Source of the DNA: Atopobium sp. UBA1382
GTDB lineage: Bacteria > Actinomycetota > Coriobacteriia > Coriobacteriales > Atopobiaceae
DNA length: 17,249 nt
Reading direction: 5' to 3'
Assembly (NCBI GenBank): GCA_002305805.1
Contig: DBQY01000011.1
Location: forward strand, 81,845-99,093
Below the pieces are notes generated by a model. The model had not been told where the DNA came from and ran no database searches. It was given only the letters and a program-made list of their open reading frames with translations. This document shows, piece after piece, positions 1 through 8,712 of this stretch. Positions within the stretch are counted from its first letter, which is position 1; each line of letters begins with the position of its first letter. A program made the translations under genes and the position numbers.

Positions 1-1203
1 CCCGCCGGGCACATCGACGCGAGGCGGCGCGAGCTCGTCTCACCCCCTCCCGAGGGCATGACCTCCGAGGACGCCCGGCCCCTCCTCTCCGCCTCTCAGA
101 TAGAGAGCTACCTGGAGTGCCCGTACAAGTGGTTCAGCCTGCGTCGCCTACGCCTGCGCGACGCGGACGCAGGCTTCACGGGCGCGGAGATGGGCACCTT
201 CGCGCACCGCGTCCTTGAGGTGAGCCGCCGCGAGTTCGTCGCCCGCGCGCAGGAGCGCCTCGAGGGCGGCCATGTCCTCGCCGACCTGCGCGCCGCGCAC
301 GAGGGCGCGATGCAGCGGGAGGACTATCGCGAGGAGGTGGAGCGGCTGCTGGGGCGCGCCCAGGCGGACCCGTGCGTACGGCTTCCGGGCTCTCGTCCGC
401 TTGTGGGGGACGCCCCGACTCTCGAGGAGGCGCGCGCGGCGCTCGACGAGGAGTTCGACGCGCACCTGAGCCATCAGTACCAGCTCGTCGGCGGACGCCG
501 GCCCCTGCCGCAGGCGCTGGTGCCGCACCTCGCGCGTGAGCACGGGCAGCTCCTCGGCCTCCGTCGGGACCTGGGCTCGCTGCTCGACTTCGAGGCCGGC
601 GCGCTCGAGGGCTTCGAGCCGCGGCTCTTCGAGTGGGGGTTCGGTCGTGGGGGAGCGCCGAAGGTGGAGTACGCGGGTGTCCTGCTCACGGGAACGGTCG
701 ACCGCATCGACGTCGACGCCCACGGCCAGGTCGCCGTCATCGACTACAAGCACAAGTCGGACCTCGGCTTTGCCCGGGAGTACGACGCCTTCTCCGCCGG
801 TCGCGAGCAGGGGTCCTTCTCGCTGCCCCGTCGCGTGCAGTCGCTCGTGTACGCGCAGGTCGTCCGCCGCGCCTTCCCCGACCTTACGGTCCGCGCCGCC
901 CTCTACCTCTGCACAAAGGGGTCCCATGCCCTCGCGGGCGCCGCGGACGAGAACATCGTCGACCTCGTCTTTGGCGAGCGCGGCGTCTCGTCCAAGCGTC
1001 TCCCGTCCGTGAGCGTGCCGCGCGGGGAGGCCTTTGGCCGCACGGACGCGAGCGGCATGGAGGCCCTGCTCGACGCCAGCGAGGAGGCCATCGCGCGGGC
1101 GATGGAGCGCCTGCTCGCCGGTGACATCGAGGCCAACCCACTGGACGCCGAGGCGTGCCAGTTCTGCCCGGTGCTCAACTGCGAGAGGAGGCTGCGGAAA
1201 TGA
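1..1203 (+). CDS. addB: ATP-dependent nuclease subunit B (AddB-like), 3' part
   Basis: This is the C-terminal nuclease part of an AddB/RecB-like subunit. With AddA it forms the helicase-nuclease that resects double-strand breaks for RecA. The frame is open from base 1 with no stop, so the ATG at 58 is probably internal and the gene begins upstream of the window. Evidence for a PD-(D/E)XK nuclease: a GTVDRID motif (Asp codon 700-702) followed by IDYK (Asp 742-744, Lys 748-750). Four cysteines match an AddB-type 4Fe-4S cluster: one in YLECPYKWF (118-120) and three near the C-terminus (1156, 1165, 1180; pattern C-x2-C-x4-C). The stop overlaps the addA start by four bases (ATGA), so the two are translationally coupled. 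The helicase-like N-terminal part is not visible, so another PD-(D/E)XK family member cannot be fully excluded, but the addA neighbour makes AddB the best call. Confidence 0.85.
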   Translation, partial: PAGHIDARRRELVSPPPEGMTSEDARPLLSASQIESYLECPYKWFSLRRLRLRDADAGFTGAEMGTFAHRVLEVSRREFVARAQERLEGGHVLADLRAAHEGAMQREDYREEVERLLGRAQADPCVRLPGSRPLVGDAPTLEEARAALDEEFDAHLSHQYQLVGGRRPLPQALVPHLAREHGQLLGLRRDLGSLLDFEAGALEGFEPRLFEWGFGRGGAPKVEYAGVLLTGTVDRIDVDAHGQVAVIDYKHKSDLGFAREYDAFSAGREQGSFSLPRRVQSLVYAQVVRRAFPDLTVRAALYLCTKGSHALAGAADENIVDLVFGERGVSSKRLPSVSVPRGEAFGRTDASGMEALLDASEEAIARAMERLLAGDIEANPLDAEACQFCPVLNCERRLRK

Positions 1204-4200
1204 GCGCGCCGCTCGACCTCTCGCGCCTGAACGACCGTCAGCGTGCCATCGCCACGACGCTCGACGCGCCCCTCTTCGTGGAGGCCGGTGCCGGCTCGGG
1301 CAAGACGTTCACGCTCACCCAGCGCATCGCCTGGGCGCTCTCGCCCGGATCGGGCGCCGACGGGCGACCCTTCCTCGACAGCCTCGACCAGGTGCTCGTC
1401 ATCACCTTCACCGAGGCCGCCGCGCGCGAGATCAAGGAGCGGGCGAGAAGGACGCTGCGCTCGGTGGGTCTCACCGAGCAGGCGCTCGCGGTGGACGACG
1501 CCTGGATCTCCACGATTCACGGCATGTGCTCGCGCATCCTGCACCGGCACGCGCTCGACCTGCGACTCGACCCCTCGTTTGCGGTGGTGTCCGACTCTGC
1601 GCAAGCGGCACTCTTCGACCAGGCCATGGACGAGGTCATGCGTGCCGCCCGCTCCGACGAGGCCTTCGCTCCGCTGCTTGCCGAGTACGCCCTGGGAACG
1701 CGGACGAGAAACGGCTACACGGGAACGATGGGCCTCGTGGAGACGCTCGTGGGCGTGGGCGCCTCGTGCCCGGCGGGTGTCGACGCGCTTGCGCCCCAGC
1801 CTGCGAACCCCGATGCCCTGCAGGAGGCGCTGGCCTCCTTCATGGCCCGCATGGAGGAGCTTGGCGCCTGCCGCCTCACACCTGCCGCGCGGAGCAGGGT
1901 CGTGCCGGCGCTCGAGGCGCTGCGGGACTTCGAGCGCCGAGCGCGCCGGGAGCGCACGCCCGAGGCCATCTGCGCGCTTCTCGCCGACCTGTCCCTGCCC
2001 GCAGCGAGCGGCGCGATCAAGGCCGAGGTCAAGGCTGCCAAGTCGGCGCGCGCGCTCGTGCTCGCCGAGGCCCGCTTCTGCTCCTGCGCCCCCCATGCGG
2101 AGGCGCTGCTCGAGCTCGCCCGACGCGTGGAGCGCCGCTACCGCGAGATCAAGGACGAGAACCGCTGCCTGGACAACGATGACCTCGTGCGCGAGGCGCT
2201 CCGCGCGGTGCGCGACAATCCTGACGTGCGCCGCGACTACGAGGGTCGCTTTCGCCTCGTGATGGTGGACGAGTTCCAGGACACCGACGAGATGCAGCTC
2301 GAGCTCATCGGGCTCCTCGCCGGGGAGGACGGGGCGCACCTGTGCACGGTCGGTGACGCCCAGCAGTCGATCTACCGGTTCCGCGGCGCCGATGTGGGCG
2401 TGTTCCGCCGGCACGGCGAGAAGGTCGCCGAGGGCGGCACCGTGCGCCTGGACACGAACTACCGCAGCCATGCCGATGTGCTCGCATGCGTGGAGCGAGT
2501 GTGCACGGGCGGTTCGGGGAGTGCTCCGGGCGTGCTCGAGGGCTTCATGCATCTTGACTCGTGCCCCACGCGCAAGGACGGCTACCTCGCTCGCACCCTG
2601 CCGCGCGTCGACATCGAGGTGTGTGCGGGGAACGGTGCCGCGGGGCGCCCGACCAGGCACCAGGTCGCGACAATGGCGGCTCAGGTCGCCGATGCCCTCG
2701 CCCGCTATCGCAGCGCGGGGGAGCGCGCCGGCAACATGGCGCTGCTGCTCGGTGTGACGACCAACGCCGCCCTCTACATCGACGCCATTCGTGCCCGTGG
2801 CATGGAGTGCGTGGTCACGGGTGGCTCCACCTTCACCTCCACGGACGAGGTGAGGGTCGTGTGTGCGCTCCTGCACACCCTGGCAAATCCGGCGGACACG
2901 CAGTCGGGCCTCTTCCCGCTTTTGGCGAGCGAGATGTTCGGTCTGGATGCCAACGACTTCTGCGAGCTCGGATCTCGCGCGCAGGATAAGCTCGACGCTC
3001 CCACCAAGCGCGGGATTGACCGCGGACTCCAGACGATGGAGCTCTACCACGCCCACAAGCCGTCGATGCGGCTCGCCCGTGCCCACGAGGTGCTCTCGCG
3101 TGCCCTCGACCAGGTGCGCTGGCGCGGCGTCGCCGACGTATGCGCGGACGTGGTGCGCGACTCCGGGTGGCTCGCGCGGCTGGAGGCGGACGGTGCCGAG
3201 GGGCGTGCGCGTGCCGCCAACGTGCTCGCCGCGGTGCGCTACGTGCGCGACCTCACGGAGAGCCTCGGGCTCGGCGCTGCCCGAGCGGCGACGGAGTTCG
3301 ACGCATGGCTCCAGGTCGCAAAGGTCCCCCCGGCGTCCCTTGCGGGAGGCGACGGCGCGACGGGCGACGGTACCGTGCGCGTGATGACGATCCACGCCTC
3401 CAAGGGTCTCGAGTTCGGCGTCTGCGCGGTGGCCGAGTGCTGGTCGCGCCCGCAGTCCGATGCGTCGCTCGCGCTCGGCCCCCTTCGGGATGGCTCCCGT
3501 GCCTTCGTGCTGCGCCCTCGCGACGAGGACCGCAAGCTCTCGGGACTTCTCGCCGAGCTCGACCCCGAGGAGCTGGAGGCGGGCCTCGACCGCTCGGAGC
3601 GCCTCCCGCTCGCCGCGCGCTACGCGGCGCTGCGCGCCGACGACGCGGCCGCGGACGCCCGCGAGCGCGCCCGTCTGCTCTACGTCGCCCTGACGCGCGC
3701 CCGCGAGGCACTTGTCCTGGCCGTCTCTGCCGCGGGCAACAAGGAGGGCGTGCCCTCGTCAGCGCTCGCCGCCGGGACGCTCGAGGCACTTCTCGGCGAG
3801 CCTGCCGCCCCGGAGGCGGGGGAGTCGCGGGTCGACTACGGGGGATCCGAGGCCGCGACCGTTCGCTGCGTCGTGGTGACGACCGGGGGTAGGGGCTCGG
3901 AGAAGGTCGCCCATGCCGACTCCGCCAGCACGCTTCCCGGCTTCGACGATGCACTTCCGTCGGACCCCGTTGAGGTCGTACGCCTGGGGACCCCGGGCGA
4001 GGGCGCCCCGGACGCGGGGCAGACGCCGGCTCCCTTCGCGTTCTACGAGATGGCCGCGCCGGCCGTACCCGCTACGGGTTCCTGGCGCGCCCGTACGGGC
4101 GTGTTCAGCTACTCGAGCGTGCACGCGACGCTCGCGCCGCCGTCCGTCCCCACGCGCGAGTCCCGCGCCGCGGAGGCGTCCGGGGCGGCGGACGTCGAGG

Positions 4201-4715
4201 ACGCCGACCGGGCGACCAACCTGGGGTCCGCCTTCCATGAGCTCGCGCAGTCCATGGTGGAGTCGGGCCGTGGCGTCGATGACGCGCGCGTCGCGGCCCA
4301 GACGCGACGCTGGAACCTCTCGCCGCGCGCCGAGGGGCGCCTGCGCGAGGCGCTCGCGCGCTGGGAGGGCTCCCGGGTCCGCGCGGAGGCGCTCGCCTGG
4401 CCGCTCGTCCGCGCCGAGGTCCCGTTCTTCCGCCGCGTGGACTCGCCCCACGGCGACTACCTCGAGGGTGCGATCGACCTGCTCTGCACCGACGCGCAAG
4501 AACGGCGCGCGCTCGTCGTCGACTATAAGACCGGCGACCGCAGCCTCGCGCCCGAGGAGGTGCACGAGCGCCACGCGATGCAGGCGGAGTTCTACGCGGG
4601 CGTCCTGCTCGCTGAAGGCCTCAAGCACGTGGACTGCGCCTTCGTCTGCGTGGAGCGCGACGACCCGTCCGCACCGGGCGAGCCACTCGTTGCTCGCTAC
4701 TCCTTCGACGCCTGA
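1200..4715 (+). CDS. addA: ATP-dependent helicase/nuclease subunit A (AddA)
   Basis: AddA is the UvrD/Rep-type (SF1) 3'-5' helicase and nuclease of the AddAB complex for double-strand break processing. The start at 1200 gives 1171 aa. It has AGGAGG eight bases upstream and the ATGA overlap with addB; the in-frame ATG at 1155 lies inside addB and is rejected. Motifs in order: Q motif (about 10-18), Walker A AGAGSGKT (29-36), Walker B VDEFQD (D357, E358), motif III GDAQQSIYRFRG (from 385), motif IV TNYRSH (419-424), motif V MTIHASKGLEF (729-739), and motif VI LLYVALTRA (826-834). The C-terminal domain has the RecB-family nuclease pattern: H1013 in SAFHELAQ, D1093 in GAIDLL and D1108-Y-K1110. 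Both helicase and nuclease sites look intact. The length is close to the usual 1,150-1,250 aa of AddA. Confidence 0.95.
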   Translation: MSAPLDLSRLNDRQRAIATTLDAPLFVEAGAGSGKTFTLTQRIAWALSPGSGADGRPFLDSLDQVLVITFTEAAAREIKERARRTLRSVGLTEQALAVDDAWISTIHGMCSRILHRHALDLRLDPSFAVVSDSAQAALFDQAMDEVMRAARSDEAFAPLLAEYALGTRTRNGYTGTMGLVETLVGVGASCPAGVDALAPQPANPDALQEALASFMARMEELGACRLTPAARSRVVPALEALRDFERRARRERTPEAICALLADLSLPAASGAIKAEVKAAKSARALVLAEARFCSCAPHAEALLELARRVERRYREIKDENRCLDNDDLVREALRAVRDNPDVRRDYEGRFRLVMVDEFQDTDEMQLELIGLLAGEDGAHLCTVGDAQQSIYRFRGADVGVFRRHGEKVAEGGTVRLDTNYRSHADVLACVERVCTGGSGSAPGVLEGFMHLDSCPTRKDGYLARTLPRVDIEVCAGNGAAGRPTRHQVATMAAQVADALARYRSAGERAGNMALLLGVTTNAALYIDAIRARGMECVVTGGSTFTSTDEVRVVCALLHTLANPADTQSGLFPLLASEMFGLDANDFCELGSRAQDKLDAPTKRGIDRGLQTMELYHAHKPSMRLARAHEVLSRALDQVRWRGVADVCADVVRDSGWLARLEADGAEGRARAANVLAAVRYVRDLTESLGLGAARAATEFDAWLQVAKVPPASLAGGDGATGDGTVRVMTIHASKGLEFGVCAVAECWSRPQSDASLALGPLRDGSRAFVLRPRDEDRKLSGLLAELDPEELEAGLDRSERLPLAARYAALRADDAAADARERARLLYVALTRAREALVLAVSAAGNKEGVPSSALAAGTLEALLGEPAAPEAGESRVDYGGSEAATVRCVVVTTGGRGSEKVAHADSASTLPGFDDALPSDPVEVVRLGTPGEGAPDAGQTPAPFAFYEMAAPAVPATGSWRARTGVFSYSSVHATLAPPSVPTRESRAAEASGAADVEDADRATNLGSAFHELAQSMVESGRGVDDARVAAQTRRWNLSPRAEGRLREALARWEGSRVRAEALAWPLVRAEVPFFRRVDSPHGDYLEGAIDLLCTDAQERRALVVDYKTGDRSLAPEEVHERHAMQAEFYAGVLLAEGLKHVDCAFVCVERDDPSAPGEPLVARYSFDA

Positions 4716-4721
4716 CGACAG

Positions 4722-4838
4722 GTCGCAATCTGGAGATTTTCCGGTCCTCTCACCTGCGCAAACGCAATCAGCTGCAGCTTGGGGGTCCCACCGCGTGGCG
4801 CGATGTCGTCCGGTCCATCGGCTATCCTAGATTGCGAC
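4722..4838. repeat. Long-range inverted repeat upstream of dnaE
   Basis: The left arm GTCGCAATCT (4722-4731) is the exact reverse complement of AGATTGCGAC (4829-4838). Beyond the core, the left arm reads CAGG directly before TCGCAATCT. The right arm, read on the other strand, reads CAGG, three extra bases, then TCGCAATCT. The arms are about 97 bp apart, too far for a simple terminator hairpin but compatible with two operator sites. Confidence 0.6.
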
Positions 4839-4862
4839 AACCTGACGCGAATCTCTCACCTG
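4747..4862 (+). repeat. 10-bp direct repeat CTCTCACCTG upstream of dnaE
   Basis: Perfect copies occur at 4747-4756 and 4853-4862, 106 bp apart. The second copy lies between the putative -10 and the dnaE ribosome-binding site. The function is unknown; a regulator site is possible but not shown. Confidence 0.55.
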
Positions 4863-4881
4863 ACTTACGGGAGCCTGCCCC

Positions 4882-7800
4882 ATGGCATTCGTCCACCTGC
4901 ACAACCACTCGGACTTCTCGATCCTCGACGCCGCCACGCGCATCTCTGACATGGTCAAGCGTGCCGTTGACCTGGGCATGCCCGCCCTGGCGCTCACCGA
5001 CCACGGCTACATGTTCGGCATCCCGGACTTCGACATGGAGTGCCGCAAGTACAACGACGCCCAGAAGGACATGGGCCAGTGGCGCCATGACGTGGAGTGC
5101 TTCCAGAAGGGCTGGGATCTCGAGGAGCCGGAACCGGACGCCGCAGACGCCGCGCCGCACGACCGCATCCATGCGCAGTGGGCCTCCGACGTCAAGGTCT
5201 GGGAGGAGACCCACGATCTGGACGCCGTGCGCGCCAACCGCCCGAGCCTGCTCATCAAGCCGATCTTTGGCTGTGAGGCCTACTTCATCACGGATGACTG
5301 CATCGAGAAGGGCACCCGGCAGCACCGCTACCACCTGATCCTGCTCGCCAAGAACGAGACCGGCTACGTCAACCTCATGAAGATGATGAGCGAGGCGGCC
5401 TCCGGCGACATGTTCTACTACTACCCGCGCACCACCCTCGACATGCTGCGTCGCTACCACGAGGGCATCATCTGCACCTCGGCGTGCGTCTCGGGCATCA
5501 TTCCGCGTATGTACTTCGACGGCCGTCCGGACGAGGCGCGTCGCTGGGCGCTCACCTACCAGGAGATCTTCGGCGAGGACTTCTACCTCGAGGTCCAGGA
5601 CCACGGCCTGGCGGACCCCAACTGGGGCGGCTTCACCGACCGCACGCTCTCCGAGCAGATCGTGAGGCTCGGACGCGAGCTCGGCATCAAGGTCATCGCC
5701 ACCAACGACAACCACTACCTCACGCGTGACGAGGCGCCCACGCAGGACGTGCTCTCCTGCATCGGCACCGCCTCGCGCCTGGATGACGAGAACCGCAAGC
5801 GCATGACCGGCACCGAGTTCTACATCAAGAGCGAGGAGGAGATGCGCGAGCTCTTCTCGTGGTGCCCCGAGGTCATCGACAACACGCTCGAGGTCGCGGC
5901 CAAGTGCAACTACGAGCTCGACTGGTCGCACATGTACCTGCCCAAGTTCCCGGACCTCGAGCCCGGCGAGACCTCGGAGGAGCGCTTCCGCAAGGAGTGC
6001 GAGACGGGTCTGGCCAAGCGCTACGGCGAGGACTGGCGCACGCTCACCATCGGCGGCGAGAACGTCAAGGGGCGCTTCGAGTACGAGTACAAGGTCATCT
6101 GCGAGAAGGGCTTCGCGGACTATTTCCTGATCGTCCAGGAGTACGTGCGCTGGGCCAAGAGGAACGGCATCGGCGTCGGCCCGGGCCGAGGATCTGCCGC
6201 CGGCGCCATCGTGGCCTACGCGATGGACATCACCACCTTCGATCCGCTCGACAACGGCCTCATGTTCGAGCGCTTCCTTTCCCCGCAGCGCTCCGAGATG
6301 CCCGATATCGACATGGACTTCGACGATGAGCGTCGCCTCGAGGTCGTGGAGCACGTCCGTCAGCTCTATGGTCCCGAGCGCGTCTGCCACGTCATCACCT
6401 ACTCCACGATCAAGGCCAAGCAGGCCATCAACGACGCCGCGCGCGTACTGGGCTTTCCCGTCTGGCAGGGCCAGAAGCTCTCCAAGATGCTCACCAACGA
6501 CCCCAAGCTCACGCTGGGTGCGGCCCTGCACAAGAGCGAGAAGCACCCCGACCAGTACTCGCCGGACTTCGAGGCGGCCTACAACGACGACGCGGACATG
6601 CGCCGCATCATCGACGCCGCGCTCTCGATCGAGGGCCTGCACCGCGGCGAGGGCGTCCACGCCTGCGCGGTCCTGATCACGCCCACGCCGGTGAACGACC
6701 ACGTGCCCACCAAGGTGGACACCAAGGGCGGCGTTGAGATCACCCAGTACGAGGGTCACTCCGTGGCGGACATGGGCCTGCTCAAGATGGACTTCCTGGG
6801 TCTGCGCACCCTTACGGTCATCTCCAAGGCGCTTGCCAACATCAAGGCCAACCATGGCGTGGACATCAACGTCGACGAGATCCCCTTCGACGACCCGGAG
6901 ATCTACAAGCTCATGCGCGAGGGCCGCACGGCCGGCGTCTTCCAGATCGAGTCCGCGGGCATGACGTCCACGATCAAGAACATGCGCCCCACCGAGTACA
7001 AGCAGGTCGTGGCTCTTATCGCCCTGTACCGCCCGGGCCCGCTCGGCGCCGGCATGGTCACGAGCTACATCAACCGCATGAACGGCCGCGAGGAGGCCGT
7101 CTCCTACGACCCGCGCCTCGACGACATCCTGGGCGAGACCTACGGCACCATGGTCTACCAGGAGCAGGTCATGAAGATCTCGATGAAGATGTCGGGCTTC
7201 TCGGCCGGCGAGTCCGACTCCCGCATCCGCAAGCCCGTGGCCAAGAAGAAGATCAAGCTCCTCACTTCCACGGTCTTCCACTGGGACGACGGTAAGGACG
7301 AGACCACCTACGACCACTGGATGAACGGCGCCGTCCAGAACGACTACACCAAGGAGACCGCCCAGAAGATCTGGGACGACGTCCTGGAGTTCGCGTCCTA
7401 CGCCTTCAACAAGTCCCACTCCGCGGGCTACGCCATCCTGGTCATGCAGACGGCCTGGCTCAAGGCCCACTATCCCAAGGAGTACATGGCCTCGGTCCTC
7501 ACGTCCTACATGGGCAAGACCGACAAGATCGTCCACTACGTCACTGCCTATCGCCACGAGGGCGTGGCCATCCTGCCGCCCGACATCAACGAGTCCGGCC
7601 GCGACTTCACCGCTACCGCGGAGGGCGTGCGCTTTGGCTTTGCCGGCATCCGCGGCGTGGGCGAGGGTGTGGGCGAGGCCATCATGGAGGAGCGCGAGAA
7701 GGGCGGCCCCTTCAAGAGCCTCCATGACTTCGTCGACCGCATGGATACGAGCCAGGCCAACCGCCGCGTGGTCGAGGCGCTCATCTGCTCGGGCGCCTTC

Positions 7801-8712
7801 GACTCGACGGGCTACACGCGCATGCAGCTCATGCGCCTCGTCGACAAGACCAACCCCGAGAACATCATCGACGCCGCCACGCGCCGTCAGAAGGTGCGCG
7901 CGAGCGGGCAGATCTCGCTCTTCGACCTCTTCGGTGACGTAGAGGGCTCCGGCTTCGAGGAGCAGGTCCCCGAGCCCGACGGCGTGGAGTGGGACCGTTC
8001 GGTCAAGCTCGCCAAGGAGCACGAGGTCCTCGGCCTCTACGTCTCCGACCACCCGTTGCGCCCCTACGAGTACGCGCTCGCCAAGAACCGCGACTACACG
8101 ATCGCCGACATCGAGGTCGCCGAGGAGTACGCCGACCCAACGGGTGCCGTGCACGAGCGCTTCAAGGTGCCCGAGGGCAAGGTCATCCGCCTGGCGGGCA
8201 TGGTCTCCGGCATGCAGAAGAAGACCACCAAGAACGGTGACTCCATGGCCATTGTCACGCTCGAGGACATGGAGGGCGAGGTCACCCTCGTCGTCTTCCC
8301 CAAGCTCTACAAGAAGTGCGCCGCCACGCTCGCCGGCGAGGTTGACGAGGAGACCGGCGAGAGCGCGGGCGACGTCTTCGTGAAGGTGGAGGGCAAGCTC
8401 GAGCGCTCCGACCGCGGCAACCAGATCATCTGCATGGCCGTGGAGCCGCTCGTGCTGGACGAGAAGTCCAATCGCCCCAAGGTCCTCGAGGTCAACATCC
8501 CCGCCGCGCTGCTCACGCGTCCCTACATGGACAGCCTCGGCGAGGTGCTGGGCCGCTATCCCGGCCTCGACCGAGTGGAGCTGCGCGTGGAGGCCACGTC
8601 CGGCGACGTCATGCGCATGGAGCTGCCCTGTCGGATCGACGCGCGCAACATGGTCCTTCTCGCCGAGATGACCGACCTCGTGGGACGCCAGGGCAAGGTG
8701 CTCGTGGCGTAG
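4882..8712 (+). CDS. dnaE: DNA polymerase III alpha subunit (DnaE)
   Basis: This is the catalytic subunit of the replicative polymerase, 1276 aa. The start ATG has GGGAG eight bases upstream. The N-terminal PHP domain begins HLHNHSDFSILD. All nine metal-ligand positions known from actinobacterial proofreading PHP domains seem present: H7, H9, D16, H41, E132, H151, C202, D276 and H278. An extra charged segment sits at about residues 53-125. The polymerase core has GPGRGSAAGA, then PDIDMDF with catalytic D475 and D477, and KMDFLGL with D637, the third catalytic Asp. Later come YAFNKSHSAGY and a helix-hairpin-helix region. QISLFDLF from Q1010 matches a beta-clamp-binding motif. An OB-fold lies at about 1100-1150. 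The usually conserved LRxAMGKK reads IRKPVAKKK (782-790), followed by a longer spacer. The length exceeds E. coli DnaE (1160 aa) because of these insertions. It is probably transcribed alone. Confidence 0.97.
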   Translation: MAFVHLHNHSDFSILDAATRISDMVKRAVDLGMPALALTDHGYMFGIPDFDMECRKYNDAQKDMGQWRHDVECFQKGWDLEEPEPDAADAAPHDRIHAQWASDVKVWEETHDLDAVRANRPSLLIKPIFGCEAYFITDDCIEKGTRQHRYHLILLAKNETGYVNLMKMMSEAASGDMFYYYPRTTLDMLRRYHEGIICTSACVSGIIPRMYFDGRPDEARRWALTYQEIFGEDFYLEVQDHGLADPNWGGFTDRTLSEQIVRLGRELGIKVIATNDNHYLTRDEAPTQDVLSCIGTASRLDDENRKRMTGTEFYIKSEEEMRELFSWCPEVIDNTLEVAAKCNYELDWSHMYLPKFPDLEPGETSEERFRKECETGLAKRYGEDWRTLTIGGENVKGRFEYEYKVICEKGFADYFLIVQEYVRWAKRNGIGVGPGRGSAAGAIVAYAMDITTFDPLDNGLMFERFLSPQRSEMPDIDMDFDDERRLEVVEHVRQLYGPERVCHVITYSTIKAKQAINDAARVLGFPVWQGQKLSKMLTNDPKLTLGAALHKSEKHPDQYSPDFEAAYNDDADMRRIIDAALSIEGLHRGEGVHACAVLITPTPVNDHVPTKVDTKGGVEITQYEGHSVADMGLLKMDFLGLRTLTVISKALANIKANHGVDINVDEIPFDDPEIYKLMREGRTAGVFQIESAGMTSTIKNMRPTEYKQVVALIALYRPGPLGAGMVTSYINRMNGREEAVSYDPRLDDILGETYGTMVYQEQVMKISMKMSGFSAGESDSRIRKPVAKKKIKLLTSTVFHWDDGKDETTYDHWMNGAVQNDYTKETAQKIWDDVLEFASYAFNKSHSAGYAILVMQTAWLKAHYPKEYMASVLTSYMGKTDKIVHYVTAYRHEGVAILPPDINESGRDFTATAEGVRFGFAGIRGVGEGVGEAIMEEREKGGPFKSLHDFVDRMDTSQANRRVVEALICSGAFDSTGYTRMQLMRLVDKTNPENIIDAATRRQKVRASGQISLFDLFGDVEGSGFEEQVPEPDGVEWDRSVKLAKEHEVLGLYVSDHPLRPYEYALAKNRDYTIADIEVAEEYADPTGAVHERFKVPEGKVIRLAGMVSGMQKKTTKNGDSMAIVTLEDMEGEVTLVVFPKLYKKCAATLAGEVDEETGESAGDVFVKVEGKLERSDRGNQIICMAVEPLVLDEKSNRPKVLEVNIPAALLTRPYMDSLGEVLGRYPGLDRVELRVEATSGDVMRMELPCRIDARNMVLLAEMTDLVGRQGKVLVA

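Larger units (their letters stand above)
4716..4881 (+). promoter_or_regulatory. addA-dnaE intergenic region with putative dnaE promoter and repeat pairs
   Basis: This gap is less GC-rich than its surroundings. A -10-like TATCCT lies at 4823-4828, followed by AG; no good -35 is seen at the right distance. A GGGAG ribosome-binding site (4869-4873) precedes the dnaE ATG. A perfect 10-bp inverted repeat, GTCGCAATCT (4722-4731) and AGATTGCGAC (4829-4838), spans the gap, and its right arm abuts the -10. CGCAATC occurs a third time at 4763-4769. A perfect direct repeat CTCTCACCTG lies at 4747-4756 and 4853-4862. The promoter is inferred from position and the -10 match only. Confidence 0.4.

Noticed and set aside
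903..3395. 830-codon open frame on the minus strand, opposite addB/addA
   Set aside because: It is antisense to two well-supported genes, and its Arg/His/Gly-rich product has no recognisable domain. Long antisense open frames are expected in high-GC DNA.
4716..4881. Replication origin or DnaA-box cluster next to dnaE
   Set aside because: No TTATCCACA-like boxes and no AT-rich unwinding element were found; the repeats do not resemble DnaA boxes.
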